A DNA stretch of 64,000 nt. Source: Planctomycetota bacterium (GTDB lineage Bacteria > Planctomycetota > UBA1135 > UBA2386). The stretch covers positions 1-64,000 of the forward strand of contig JADLFX010000052.1 of assembly GCA_020849665.1 (NCBI GenBank), given 5' to 3'. Both the position numbers and the translations under genes were made by a program. This document shows positions 15,798 to 24,662 of this stretch, one piece after another (the first letter of the stretch is position 1; each line of letters starts with the position of its first letter). The notes beneath the pieces are model-generated. The model did not search any database and had not been told where the DNA came from. It saw nothing but the letters and a program-made list of their open reading frames with translations.

Positions 15798-18071
15798 CTA
15801 CCGCCCGGTGCGCGGACCCGGGGCGCAGTGGCGCCGCAGGATCCCGGCCAGGGCGTCGGCACGGAACGGCTTGGTGAGCACGTCGTCCATCCCCGCGGCG
15901 AGACAGCGCTCCCGTTCGCCGGCCTGGGCGTGCGCCGTCAGTGCCACCACCGGCAGGTGCACGCCGCCCGACTCGCGCCGGCGCAGCGCGCGGGTGGCCT
16001 CGTAGCCGTCGCACACCGGCATCACGCAGTCCATGAGCACGAGGTCGAAACCCCGCCCGCGCTCCAGCGCGGCCAGGGCTTCCTGACCGTTGGTCGCCGT
16101 GGCCACGTCGCAGCCCAGCCGGCTGAGCATGGCACGCGCCAGCTTGAGGTTGAGCGGGTTGTCCTCCACCAGGAGCACGCGCAGGCCCTGGTCGATCGCT
16201 GCGAGCGCCCGCGGCGCTGCCAGGGTCGCGTGGCGCAGCGGATCCAGGGCCGCCAGGAGCCGCGCCCGGCGGGCCGGCATGCCCAGGACCGCGTCGGCGA
16301 CGCCGGCCAGGAGGGAACGCGCCTCGTTCTGGCTCGCCCGCGGCACGAGCACCACGAGGCGTCCCTCGGCCCGCAGCCCCGTGCGCGCGGTCCGCGCGTC
16401 GGCGTCGAGGCGCGCGTCCACGGCATCGGCCACCAGGATGGCGGCGGCGGGGTGCATCCCCTCGGGCACGGCGCTCGGATGCGTCGTCACGGCGCAGCCG
16501 GCGGCGCGCAGCTGCGCGGCCAGGGCCTCGCCCCGCCGCCCGAGGTGGTCCACCACCACGAGGTCCAGGGTCAGCGGCGGGGGCGCCGGTCGCTCGGCGA
16601 CCAGCGGCAGGGGCAGGGTGAAGGTGAACGTGCTGCCCTGCCCCGGCGTGCTCGCCACGTCGATCCGCCCGCCCATGCCTTCGACCAGGGTCTTGCTGAT
16701 GGCCAGCCCGAGGCCGGTGCCGCCGTGGCGGCGCGTCGCCGACGGGTCGAGCTGTTCGAATGCCTGGAAGAGCCTGGGCAGGTCTCCGCTCGCGATCCCG
16801 GGGCCGCTGTCGTGCACCGCGAAGCGCAGGCCGCCGTGGTCCGCTCCGGCCTGCACCTCGACGCGCACGCCGCCGTGGTCGGTGAACTTGATCGCGTTGC
16901 CCACCAGGTTGGTCAGCACCTGGCGCAGGCGCTTCGCGTCGGCGCTCCGCACCTGCCACGCTTCCGGCACCAGCTCGGCGTAGAGCGCCAGCTCCTTCGC
17001 CTGGGCCTGATCGGCCAGCATGTCGAGCACCTCCTCGACCAGCTCGGCGGGCACGCATTCGCTCGCCTGCAGGTCGAGATGCCCGGCCTCGAAGCGCGCG
17101 AGATCCAGGAGGTCGTTGAGCAGGCCGAGCAGGGTCGTGGCCGAGGCGTGGGCCGTGCCCACCAGGTCGCGCTGTCCCGGATCGAGCTGGGACTCGAGGA
17201 GCAGGTCGGCGCTGCCGATCACCGCGTTGAGCGGCGTGCGGATCTCGTGGCTGACGTTGGCGAGGATCTGCGACTTCACCTGGCTGGCCGCCTGCGCCTG
17301 CGCGCACGCCGCCTCCAGCTCCTCGAGCGTCACCGCCAGGCGGGCCATCCCGGCACGCGCACCGCACCGGAACCGCCACGTCCCCACGCCGACCAGGAGC
17401 GCGACCCCGCACGCCACCAGGAGCGCGGTCCAGGTGGCCGTGTCGATCCTGGCCATGCGCACGCGCCAGGTGCCCACGTCCATGTCCGCGCCCACCGCGC
17501 CGGCCACGGCACCGTTGCGGTCGAAGAACGGCGCGTACGCGGTGAGGAAGGTCCCCCACGCGTCCGTGTACGGCTCGTCTTCCACCCGCGGCCTGCCATC
17601 GCGCAGCGTGGCGTGGAGGAGTGGTGTCGCGCCCGTGTACTCCTCCATCACCTGCGCGCGGTCGTTGCGACCGTCGCCATCCGCGTCCCCGTCCGGTGTC
17701 GGATCGAGGAGGAAGTGCACGCGCTCACCGAAGAGCGCGCACGTGTACAGGTACTTGAGCGAGCCGCGGGCGGCGTAGAAGCGCGCCAGCGGCGCCATCA
17801 GCTCCCGGAACTGCGGCGTGGCCTCGTCGCCGGGACGCTGCAGCAGCTTGTGGCGCTCGCCGTCGACCGAGGCGGCGATCAGCAGCGCGCGGCCGAGCAG
17901 GTCCTCGCGCACCTGTTCGTGCAGCGCGTGCGCGGCCCGGCCGCGCAGGGCCAGGATCGCAGTCAGCGCACAGCCCAGGACCACGCCCGCGGCGATCAGG
18001 GCATCGCGCACCGGGCGGATGCGCTCCAGCTCCTGCGTCTTCGACTGCTTGGTTCCTCCCCTCTCTGCCAT
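15798..18071 (-). CDS. Hybrid sensor histidine kinase with periplasmic sensor
   Basis: A 757-residue membrane hybrid kinase. One helix (about 26-42), an extracytoplasmic domain (45-210) and a second helix (212-231) precede a coiled segment, HisKA with NVSHEIRTP (phospho-acceptor His275), HATPase with N-box Asn in NLVGNAIKFTD and DSGPGI, a degenerate receiver (500-610) and an intact receiver (630-750; Asp681 in LVLMDCVMP, Lys in TKPF). The sensor contains a run of aspartates, DGDADGDGRND near residues 127-137, resembling a calcium-binding loop. No response regulator follows, so it is probably an orphan phosphorelay kinase. ATG chosen just ahead of the first helix. Confidence 0.9.
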   Translation of the reverse strand: MAERGGTKQSKTQELERIRPVRDALIAAGVVLGCALTAILALRGRAAHALHEQVREDLLGRALLIAASVDGERHKLLQRPGDEATPQFRELMAPLARFYAARGSLKYLYTCALFGERVHFLLDPTPDGDADGDGRNDRAQVMEEYTGATPLLHATLRDGRPRVEDEPYTDAWGTFLTAYAPFFDRNGAVAGAVGADMDVGTWRVRMARIDTATWTALLVACGVALLVGVGTWRFRCGARAGMARLAVTLEELEAACAQAQAASQVKSQILANVSHEIRTPLNAVIGSADLLLESQLDPGQRDLVGTAHASATTLLGLLNDLLDLARFEAGHLDLQASECVPAELVEEVLDMLADQAQAKELALYAELVPEAWQVRSADAKRLRQVLTNLVGNAIKFTDHGGVRVEVQAGADHGGLRFAVHDSGPGIASGDLPRLFQAFEQLDPSATRRHGGTGLGLAISKTLVEGMGGRIDVASTPGQGSTFTFTLPLPLVAERPAPPPLTLDLVVVDHLGRRGEALAAQLRAAGCAVTTHPSAVPEGMHPAAAILVADAVDARLDADARTARTGLRAEGRLVVLVPRASQNEARSLLAGVADAVLGMPARRARLLAALDPLRHATLAAPRALAAIDQGLRVLLVEDNPLNLKLARAMLSRLGCDVATATNGQEALAALERGRGFDLVLMDCVMPVCDGYEATRALRRRESGGVHLPVVALTAHAQAGERERCLAAGMDDVLTKPFRADALAGILRRHCAPGPRTGR

Positions 18072-18249
18072 GGCAACCGGCGTCGCGCCCGCGACACCCG
18101 TCCTGTATCGGCCGCGGAAGAGGTTGCCGGGCAGGGGAAGGCGCCGCACCGCGCCGCGCGCCGCAGAAACGCCGATGCCATGGGCCGAACTCCGTCCGCC
18201 ACGCCGCCGCCGGCCCAGCCGCCTGCCTGCAGCCACGAACCGCCGCGGG

Positions 18250-19800
18250 TCAGTCCACGACGCTCCGCGGACCCTCGTTGCCGGTCCGATCGACCGCGGC
18301 CACGGCGACTGCGTCCGCCCACTCCGGCCAGGCGAACGCCCTGGTGGTGGACGGCACGATCGCCAGGAGCTCGAAGCGCGTCCCGCGCCGCGCGTGCACG
18401 GTGTACACGAAAGCGTCACGCACCGGCTCCCAGCGCACGCGCCGCCTGGACCCCTGCCCCTCGCTGCGGGGGCGTACGGCGCCCGGCGCCTCGGCGTCCA
18501 GCCACGGACTCGCGGGCACCAGGGCCGGTGCGGCGTAGGGTCCGTTGCGCAGCGCCGTGGCCACGCCGCCGCTGTCGCGCACGAGGGCCTTCGCGCTGAA
18601 GTGGATCGCGCCCCCCGCGCCCCTGGTCGTGCGCGCCAGCTGCACCTGCGCGACGAGCTCCTGCGCGCTCCACTCCTTGCCACCGCCGCCTGCCTTGCTG
18701 GTGTAGAGCCCAGGCCACAGGTGGCGTCCGCGGGGGTTCTGCGTGGTCCACCAGTCGAGCAGCACCGGGAAGCTCTGCGCCTTCTGCGCGATCGGCCAGT
18801 AGAGCTGCGGGGCGAAGTAGTCGCACCACCCCTCGCGCAGCCACAGCTGCGTGTCGGCGTAGAGCTGGGCGTACTGGTCGATCCCCGCGTGGATGCCCTT
18901 GGGCAGGCCGGGTCGCGCGATGCCGAACGGCGAGATGCCGAACTTCACCCACGGCTTGGCCCGCTTCACGGACTCGTGGATCCGCCGCACCATGCGGTTC
19001 ACGTTGTCGCGCCGCCACGCGTCGAGAGCCAGCGCGCCACCGCGCGCGCGGTGGCGTGCGTAGCTCGTCTCGTCGGGGAACGGCTTGCCGCGCTCGGGAT
19101 AGGGGTAGAAGTAGTCGTCGATGTGCACGCCATCGAGGTCGTACCGGCGCACCACGTCCTCGATCACGGCCAGCGTGCGCTGCTCGGCGTCGGCATGGCC
19201 GGGATCGAGCCACTGGTAGCGCCCGTACTCGACCACCAGGTCCGGGCGCATGTTGGCCACGTGGCCCGCGGCGTTGGGCGACTTCGCGGCCGGGTGGCGC
19301 GCGCGGTACGGGTTGAACCACGCGTGCACCTCGATCCCGCGCGCGTGCGCGCCCTCGATCACCTCCGCGAGCGGGTCCCACGCCGGATCGGGCGCCTGCC
19401 CCTGCCGGCCGGTGAGCCACTCCGACCAGGGCTCCAGCCGGCTCGGGTAGAGCGCGTCGCAGACGGTGCGCACCTGGAACACGAGCGCGTTGCAGCGCAG
19501 GCGTTGTGCCGCGTCCAGCACCACCTCCAGCTCGCGCCTCTGCTCCGCGACCGGCAGCCCCGGCCGGCTCGGCCAGTCGATGTTGTCGACCGTCGCCACC
19601 CAGATCCCGCGGAACTCGCGCGGCGTGGGCGGGACCTCGTCCGGCCGCGCACGCCGCGCCGTACCGGCGGCCTCCTCCGGACGGGCCGCCTCCTCCGGCG
19701 CGCCCGCGCCGTCCGCCGGCCTGGCATTCGAGCCGATGACGCACGCGCTGGCCGCCAGGAGCGCCACCGCGACGACCGCGCCGCCGAGTGGGTGCCTCAT
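18250..19800 (-). CDS. GHL10-family glycoside hydrolase-like lipoprotein
   Basis: A 516-residue exported protein of the glycosyl-hydrolase-like 10 family (DUF187, YddW-like). The N-terminus MRHPLGGAVVAVALLAASAC carries a lipobox, so it is a lipoprotein. The TIM-barrel begins at EFRGIWVATVDNIDWP and continues through NALVFQVRTVCDALY, GIEVHAWFNPYRA, YDLDGVHIDDYFYPYP and DYFAPQLYWPI, all family landmarks. Homologues act on peptidoglycan or other glycans after side-chain removal. A fibronectin-like tail (VRWEPVRDAFVYTVHAR) follows. Its ATG overlaps the stop of the upstream peptidase as ATGA. Confidence 0.88.
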   Translation of the reverse strand: MRHPLGGAVVAVALLAASACVIGSNARPADGAGAPEEAARPEEAAGTARRARPDEVPPTPREFRGIWVATVDNIDWPSRPGLPVAEQRRELEVVLDAAQRLRCNALVFQVRTVCDALYPSRLEPWSEWLTGRQGQAPDPAWDPLAEVIEGAHARGIEVHAWFNPYRARHPAAKSPNAAGHVANMRPDLVVEYGRYQWLDPGHADAEQRTLAVIEDVVRRYDLDGVHIDDYFYPYPERGKPFPDETSYARHRARGGALALDAWRRDNVNRMVRRIHESVKRAKPWVKFGISPFGIARPGLPKGIHAGIDQYAQLYADTQLWLREGWCDYFAPQLYWPIAQKAQSFPVLLDWWTTQNPRGRHLWPGLYTSKAGGGGKEWSAQELVAQVQLARTTRGAGGAIHFSAKALVRDSGGVATALRNGPYAAPALVPASPWLDAEAPGAVRPRSEGQGSRRRVRWEPVRDAFVYTVHARRGTRFELLAIVPSTTRAFAWPEWADAVAVAAVDRTGNEGPRSVVD

Positions 19801-21176
19801 CGCTCCGCCAGGAGATGCGCGAACCAGGCCACCACCGCCGCGCCCACCGCCAGCTCGCGCTCGTCGACGTTCTCGACGCGGTCGGTGTCGGCATGGTGGA
19901 AGTTGAAGTAGCGGTGCGCCGCGGTGATCAGGTCGAACACCGGGACGCCCATGGGTTTCAGCACCGAGACGTCCGCGCCGCCGCTGCCGCCGCCGACCAG
20001 CTGCCCCATGCCCCGGTCGCGCAACGGCTGGATCGCCTCGCGCAGCGCCTCCAGCTCCGCGCCGGTGTACGAGGCGGTGAGCCCCACCGGCATGCCGCCG
20101 CCGCGGTCGGTCTCGAACGCCGCCACGTGCCGCCGGCCTTCCTTGGCCGCCAGCTCGGCGTAGGCGCGCGCGCCGCGCAGGCCGTTCTCCTCGTTGGTGA
20201 ACAGCACCACCCGGATCGTGCGCCGCGGGCGCAGGCCCAGCTCGCGCAGCAGGCGCACCGCCTCCAGGCAGTGCGCCACTCCCGCGCCGTCGTCGTGCGC
20301 CCCGTGGCCCACGTCCCAGGCATCGAGGTGCGCGCCGATCACCACGATCTCGTCCGGCAGCTCCCTGCCGCGCAGCTCGCCCAGCACGTTGTGCGAGGGA
20401 GCGTCGGGCAGGGTGCGGCAATCCAGGCGCAGCCGGCCAACCACCGGGCCCTTGGCCAGCAGCGCCGCGAGCCGTTCGGCGCCCCTGGTGCTGATCGCGG
20501 CCGAGGGGACCTTGGCCACGCCGTCCGCGTAGTGCATCGCCCCGGTGTGCGGGTGGTCGTCGATCCTGGTGGTCATCGAGCGCACCAGCGCGGCGACGCC
20601 CCCGGCACGGGCCGCCTCGCTGGCGCCGCTGGAGCGCTGCGGCACGGCCTGGCCATACGCCTGGAAGGTGTTCTGCAGGGCGCGCGGCATCGGGCGGTTG
20701 AAGAACACGATCCGCCCCCTGGCCCGCTCACCCAGCGCGCGCAGGTCCTCGAACGAGCGCACCATCACCAGCTCGGCGGCCAGGCCCTCGGAGGGCGTGC
20801 CCACGCTGCCGCCGAGCGCCAGGATGGGGAACGACTCCTCCCCGGCACCCGTGGCCACGGTGAAGCTGGCCACCTCGCCGCGCTCCCAGTGCGGTACCGC
20901 CACCTCCTGCAGGCGCACCGCGTCCAGGCCGATGGCCGCCATCCGGGCCCTGGCCCATTCCACCGCGCGCGCCAGGCCCGGCGAGCCGGAGAGCCGGTGC
21001 GGGGCGACCTTGGCGAGGTCTTCGAGCAGCGGCCAGGCACGGTTCTGCTCCAGGGCCGCGGCGAGCAGCGCGGCGCACCGCTCTTCCGCGGTGCGCGGCG
21101 GCTCGCTGGGCGTCGGCTCCTGCGCGAGGAGCCAGGGTGCGAGCGCGAGGGCGGCGAGGACGGATCGGACGGGCAT
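19797..21176 (-). CDS. Secreted M28-family metallopeptidase
   Basis: A 459-residue exported peptidase. The start at 21174-21176 gives the signal peptide MPVRSVLAALALAPWLLAQE; a more distal ATG would add a non-signal leader. A PA-like insert (GRIVFFNRPMPR...) precedes the M28 catalytic core, whose two-zinc ligands can be read in order: His/Asp in VVIGAHLDAWD and GAHDDGAGV, Glu-Glu in LFTNEENG, Asp in ETDRGG and His in FNFHHADTD. It resembles carboxypeptidase Q and aminopeptidases of the family. It is translationally coupled to the GHL10 lipoprotein, suggesting joint turnover of extracellular glycopeptide or protein. Confidence 0.92.
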   Translation of the reverse strand: MPVRSVLAALALAPWLLAQEPTPSEPPRTAEERCAALLAAALEQNRAWPLLEDLAKVAPHRLSGSPGLARAVEWARARMAAIGLDAVRLQEVAVPHWERGEVASFTVATGAGEESFPILALGGSVGTPSEGLAAELVMVRSFEDLRALGERARGRIVFFNRPMPRALQNTFQAYGQAVPQRSSGASEAARAGGVAALVRSMTTRIDDHPHTGAMHYADGVAKVPSAAISTRGAERLAALLAKGPVVGRLRLDCRTLPDAPSHNVLGELRGRELPDEIVVIGAHLDAWDVGHGAHDDGAGVAHCLEAVRLLRELGLRPRRTIRVVLFTNEENGLRGARAYAELAAKEGRRHVAAFETDRGGGMPVGLTASYTGAELEALREAIQPLRDRGMGQLVGGGSGGADVSVLKPMGVPVFDLITAAHRYFNFHHADTDRVENVDERELAVGAAVVAWFAHLLAER

Positions 21177-21187
21177 CGGGAACCAGA

Positions 21188-21233
21188 GCGTGCCAGGGCG
21201 CGGGGCTCGACGCCACCCCACGCCCCGGCACGC
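21188..21233 (-). terminator. Possible terminator hairpin
   Basis: GCGTGCC (21188-21194) and GGCACGC (21227-21233) form a 7-bp stem, with further GGGC/GCCC pairing inside. It lies just past the stop of the secreted repeat protein and before the M28 gene. There is no clear T-run on the leftward strand, so Rho-independent function is uncertain. Confidence 0.35.
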
Positions 21234-21243
21234 CCACCGGCCG

Positions 21244-23454
21244 TCAGCGGAGGCGGAACGCCGCGACGCCCTGGGTGCCGCCGCCCACGATCGTGTCGAT
21301 GGCGGGCAGGAGGGCGAACTCGCGCCCGAACTTCGCGCCGAAGTCCACCGAGTTCCACACCTGCGTGCCGCCCAGGTTGATCCGCAACTTCCCGCCCGAG
21401 GCGTGGAGGATCCACGGCGTGGCGTCGAACACGAAGAGGCCGTCGAGCGCGCCGGTCGTGAACGGCAGCGTGCCGAGCCGTACGTAGCTGGCGCCCAGCC
21501 AGTAGAAGATCGAGAGCCCGCCCTGGTTGTCGCCGGCGAAGAACACCGCGGGCCCGCCGCCCAGGTCGAGCGCGTCGATCGCGGTGAACGGCACGCTCGG
21601 GTAGGCCAGGATCGCCTCCGCCGCGCGGTTCTTCAGGTCGAACACGTACACGTCACCGGTGCTGGACCGCGCGAAACACTCCAGGTTGGCGTCGCCGTCG
21701 CCCTGCGCCACCTCGATCTCGGGCACCTCGTTGCCGAGGAAGAACGACTTCCACAGCTCGGCCTTGGTGGCGAAGTCGTAGAGCACCAGGAACTGGGCCG
21801 CGCCGGCCACGACGTCGAGCTTGGCGTCGCCGTCGACGTCGAGGATCTCGACCGAGTAGTGGTTGCGGTTCACCGGGTACGCCGTGCCGAGCTCCCAGAA
21901 GCGCGTGAAGGTCCCGCCGCCGAAGTCGAAGGCCATGATCCCGCCCGCGCAGACCACGATCTCCAGTGCGGGATCCGCGTCGAGCTGGAAGAGGCGCACC
22001 TGCGCCGCGGCGGAGGAGAACCCGCTGCTGGTCACCGCGGTGGAGATGCCCAGCAGGCTGAGGGTCGCGCCGTCGAAGACCAGGATGCGCGGGCCGGCGT
22101 AGCCCGAGTCCGACGCCGTGCTCATCGTGACCAGTTCGGGCTTGCCGTCGCCGGTGACGTCGCCGGTCACCGGGCCGAGGAAGGGCCCGGAGAGGTCGAT
22201 GCTGTTCCACTCGATGGCCCGCGCGGCGATGTCGCCGATGTACAGCCGGTCGGCGCCGGTGCTGGTGTAGCCCGCGCCCCAGATCACCTCCACCTTGCCG
22301 TCACCGTCCGGGTCGCCGAAGGCGATCTCGGTGGTGCCGTGCTCGGGGTTGCGGATGCCCCACTCCTTCGCCTGGGTCTTGGTGTCGTAGGCCTTCGCCT
22401 CGCCCCACTGGGCGTCGCCGACCAGGAGCTCGATGGTGCCGTCCGCATCCACGTCGCCCAGGCGGATGGCGCCGGTGTTGAAGTTCGCGAGCGACCACTT
22501 GGGCAGCTGCGTGTCGACGTCGTAGGCCCAGATCCACGACCACGCCTCGGCGGCGACCAGCTCCGCGCGGCCGTCGCCGTCGATGTCCGCCGCCTCCAGG
22601 TCGAAGCCGAAGGGGTTGCGCCAGGTCCATTGCACGGTGCGGGTGTCGGCATCGATCACCTTGCCATCCGCCGTGGCCACCTCGAGGCCCGCGTCCGCGT
22701 CCATCTGCGCGACCGCGAGATCCTGGCCTCCGGCGCCGGGCACCGTCCACAGCGTCGTGCCCGTGGGTCCGAGCGCGACCACGCTCGTCTGGTTGCACAC
22801 CACGTAGTCGAGGCTGCCGTTGCGGTCGACGTCGGCGAGGCGCAGGCCGCGTACGTCGGAGAGGCCGGTGGAGTAGTTGGCGATGCGCAGGCGCAGGGCC
22901 TGGTTCCACACCTCGAGCACGCCGTCCTCGCGCAGGACCACGATCTCGGGGCCCGGCGTGGCGTGCGCGTCACCCACCTCGAGACGGCGCAGCAGGCGAC
23001 CCGTGCCGTAGGTCGGGCTGGCGAAGCGCTGGTCGTACTCGTTCGTGGCCGGATTGTGGCGGAGGATGAACCACGACTGGACGCTGCCGAAGCCGCTGGC
23101 GCCGCCCGTCGTGATCAGTTCCGTGGCGCCGTTGGCGGCCGACACGTGCAGGCCGCCCATGCCGATCCCGGTGCCGAGCGCGAACCACGTCCAGTAGGGA
23201 GCGGCGTCGGCGGCGTTGGCCCGATAGGTCCCGCCGGGGGCGGCCGCGAGCGGGAGCGGCGCCGTGCCGGAACCCTGGCGCGCCATCTGCGCCGCGGTGT
23301 AGGTGAGCGGCGCGCCGCCGATGCCGCGCACCGGATCGCCGTGGACGTTCACCGGCGCAGGCAGCGGGGCGCCGCCTTGCGCGCAGAGGGTGGGGAAGAG
23401 GACGCCCGCGGCGCAGAAGGCCGTGAGCACGGAGCGAGGAGCAGGAGTGGACAT
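21244..23454 (-). CDS. Secreted FG-GAP/VCBS-type repeat protein
   Basis: A 736-residue exported protein with signal MSTPAPRSVLTAFCAAGVLFPTLCAQG. The body repeats short blades with Asp-rich calcium loops, for example LADVDRNGSLDYVV, AADIDGDGRAELVAA, LGDVDADGTIELLVGD, FGDPDGDGKVEVIWG, TGDVTGDGKPELVT and ILDVDGDAKLDVVAGA, about eight or more units, giving an integrin-alpha-like beta-propeller. Such proteins bind ligands or stabilise surfaces with calcium; no enzyme motif is seen. The ATG at 23454 fits the signal peptide; the frame stays open far upstream but without signal-like sequence. Divergent from the methyltransferase gene. Confidence 0.88.
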   Translation of the reverse strand: MSTPAPRSVLTAFCAAGVLFPTLCAQGGAPLPAPVNVHGDPVRGIGGAPLTYTAAQMARQGSGTAPLPLAAAPGGTYRANAADAAPYWTWFALGTGIGMGGLHVSAANGATELITTGGASGFGSVQSWFILRHNPATNEYDQRFASPTYGTGRLLRRLEVGDAHATPGPEIVVLREDGVLEVWNQALRLRIANYSTGLSDVRGLRLADVDRNGSLDYVVCNQTSVVALGPTGTTLWTVPGAGGQDLAVAQMDADAGLEVATADGKVIDADTRTVQWTWRNPFGFDLEAADIDGDGRAELVAAEAWSWIWAYDVDTQLPKWSLANFNTGAIRLGDVDADGTIELLVGDAQWGEAKAYDTKTQAKEWGIRNPEHGTTEIAFGDPDGDGKVEVIWGAGYTSTGADRLYIGDIAARAIEWNSIDLSGPFLGPVTGDVTGDGKPELVTMSTASDSGYAGPRILVFDGATLSLLGISTAVTSSGFSSAAAQVRLFQLDADPALEIVVCAGGIMAFDFGGGTFTRFWELGTAYPVNRNHYSVEILDVDGDAKLDVVAGAAQFLVLYDFATKAELWKSFFLGNEVPEIEVAQGDGDANLECFARSSTGDVYVFDLKNRAAEAILAYPSVPFTAIDALDLGGGPAVFFAGDNQGGLSIFYWLGASYVRLGTLPFTTGALDGLFVFDATPWILHASGGKLRINLGGTQVWNSVDFGAKFGREFALLPAIDTIVGGGTQGVAAFRLR

Positions 23455-23598
23455 GCGTGGACGTTGAGATGGGCCGGTGGCCGCCGGATCGGGTCGAGCC
23501 AGGCCTGCGAAGGAGGTGCAGATTGTGCCTGAGCGAGGCACCCGAGGGCGTGGGTTGTTCTGCCGCACCCCTTTGCACCGGCTCGGTCCACCGGCAAC

Positions 23599-24657
23599 AT
23601 GCGGCGCCCTCTTCCGGATCGCCGCATGCCCCGAGCCACGCTCCTCGTCCCGGTCCTTCTCGCAGCCTTGCCCCTCCCCGGCGGACCGCGACCCCGCCAC
23701 GCGCCGCAGGAACCCGGCACGGCCGCGACCCGGGCGCAGGACCCGACCACGCGCGCGAAGGCGGACGACGCCCTGGCCGACGCAGTCCGCCGCGGCGACG
23801 TGGACGCGGCGCGGCGGATCCTGGCCGAGGCCCAGGCCGGCACGCTGGAGGAGAAGGGCGGCACCTTCCGCTCGGAGATGCTCGGCGCGGAGATCGTGCA
23901 CCTGCCCTCGGTGTTCCCGCCGCACGAGGGCGAGTACTACGTCGGCCCCTTCCTGGTCGACCACGCCCGGCTCTTCGCCGGCAAGCGCTGTCTGGAGATC
24001 GGCTGCGGCTCGGGGATCCTCAGCCTGGCGATGGCGAAGTTCGGCGCCACCAGGGTCGTGTGCACCGACATCAACCCCAAGGCGATCGAGTCCGTGCGCG
24101 AGAACGCGAAGCGGCTCGGCCTCGCCGGGAAGATCGACGCGCGGCTGGTGAGCAAGGACGACATGGCCGCGTACGCGGTGATCGGCAAGGACGAGATCTT
24201 CGACGTCATCCTGAGCAACCCGCCCTACTCGCTGGACCTCGACGCACCCGACAACACGCCGCTGATCGACAAGGGCGACCTGGGCTTCTCGATGATCCGC
24301 GGGTTCGAGCGGCACCTGGCCAGGGACGGCGTGGCGGTGCTCTTCTTCAACTCGCTCTTCTATCACCAGTTGATCGTGAAGTTCGCGCGCCACCTCGGCT
24401 ACGAGGTGCGCACCCACAACGCGCTCGGCATGTCGCCGTGGGAGTTCGAGGCGCTGTTCAATCACTACGCCCGCCGCGTGGCCGAGCGCGAGCGCGTGCC
24501 GAAGGAGGCGCTGACCTTCCACCACGTGGTCGACAATCTGCCCTTCGCGCTGACGATCGAGATGCGCCAGTTCGAGCCCAAGGCCAACCCGCTGGTCGAG
24601 GGGTTCGCGACCGGCAAGGTCTATCGCGGCTTCCTCACGGTCACCCGCAAGCGCTGA
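23599..24657 (+). CDS. SAM-dependent methyltransferase with signal-like N-terminus
   Basis: A 352-residue protein. Residues 131-150 (CLEIGCGSGILSLAMAKFGA) are the SAM-binding motif I, VVCTDINPKAI is motif II, and SNPPYS at 206-211 is the NPPY catalytic motif of amino-N or glutamine-N5 methyltransferases. Family members are normally cytoplasmic, yet the N-terminus (PRATLLVPVLLAALPLPGG) looks like a signal peptide and is followed by a 60-residue linker. Neither ATG (23599 or 23626) has a clear ribosome site, so the real start may differ. The permease gene follows 5 bases later. Substrate unknown. Confidence 0.78.
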   Translation: MRRPLPDRRMPRATLLVPVLLAALPLPGGPRPRHAPQEPGTAATRAQDPTTRAKADDALADAVRRGDVDAARRILAEAQAGTLEEKGGTFRSEMLGAEIVHLPSVFPPHEGEYYVGPFLVDHARLFAGKRCLEIGCGSGILSLAMAKFGATRVVCTDINPKAIESVRENAKRLGLAGKIDARLVSKDDMAAYAVIGKDEIFDVILSNPPYSLDLDAPDNTPLIDKGDLGFSMIRGFERHLARDGVAVLFFNSLFYHQLIVKFARHLGYEVRTHNALGMSPWEFEALFNHYARRVAERERVPKEALTFHHVVDNLPFALTIEMRQFEPKANPLVEGFATGKVYRGFLTVTRKR

Positions 24658-24662
24658 GCCGC

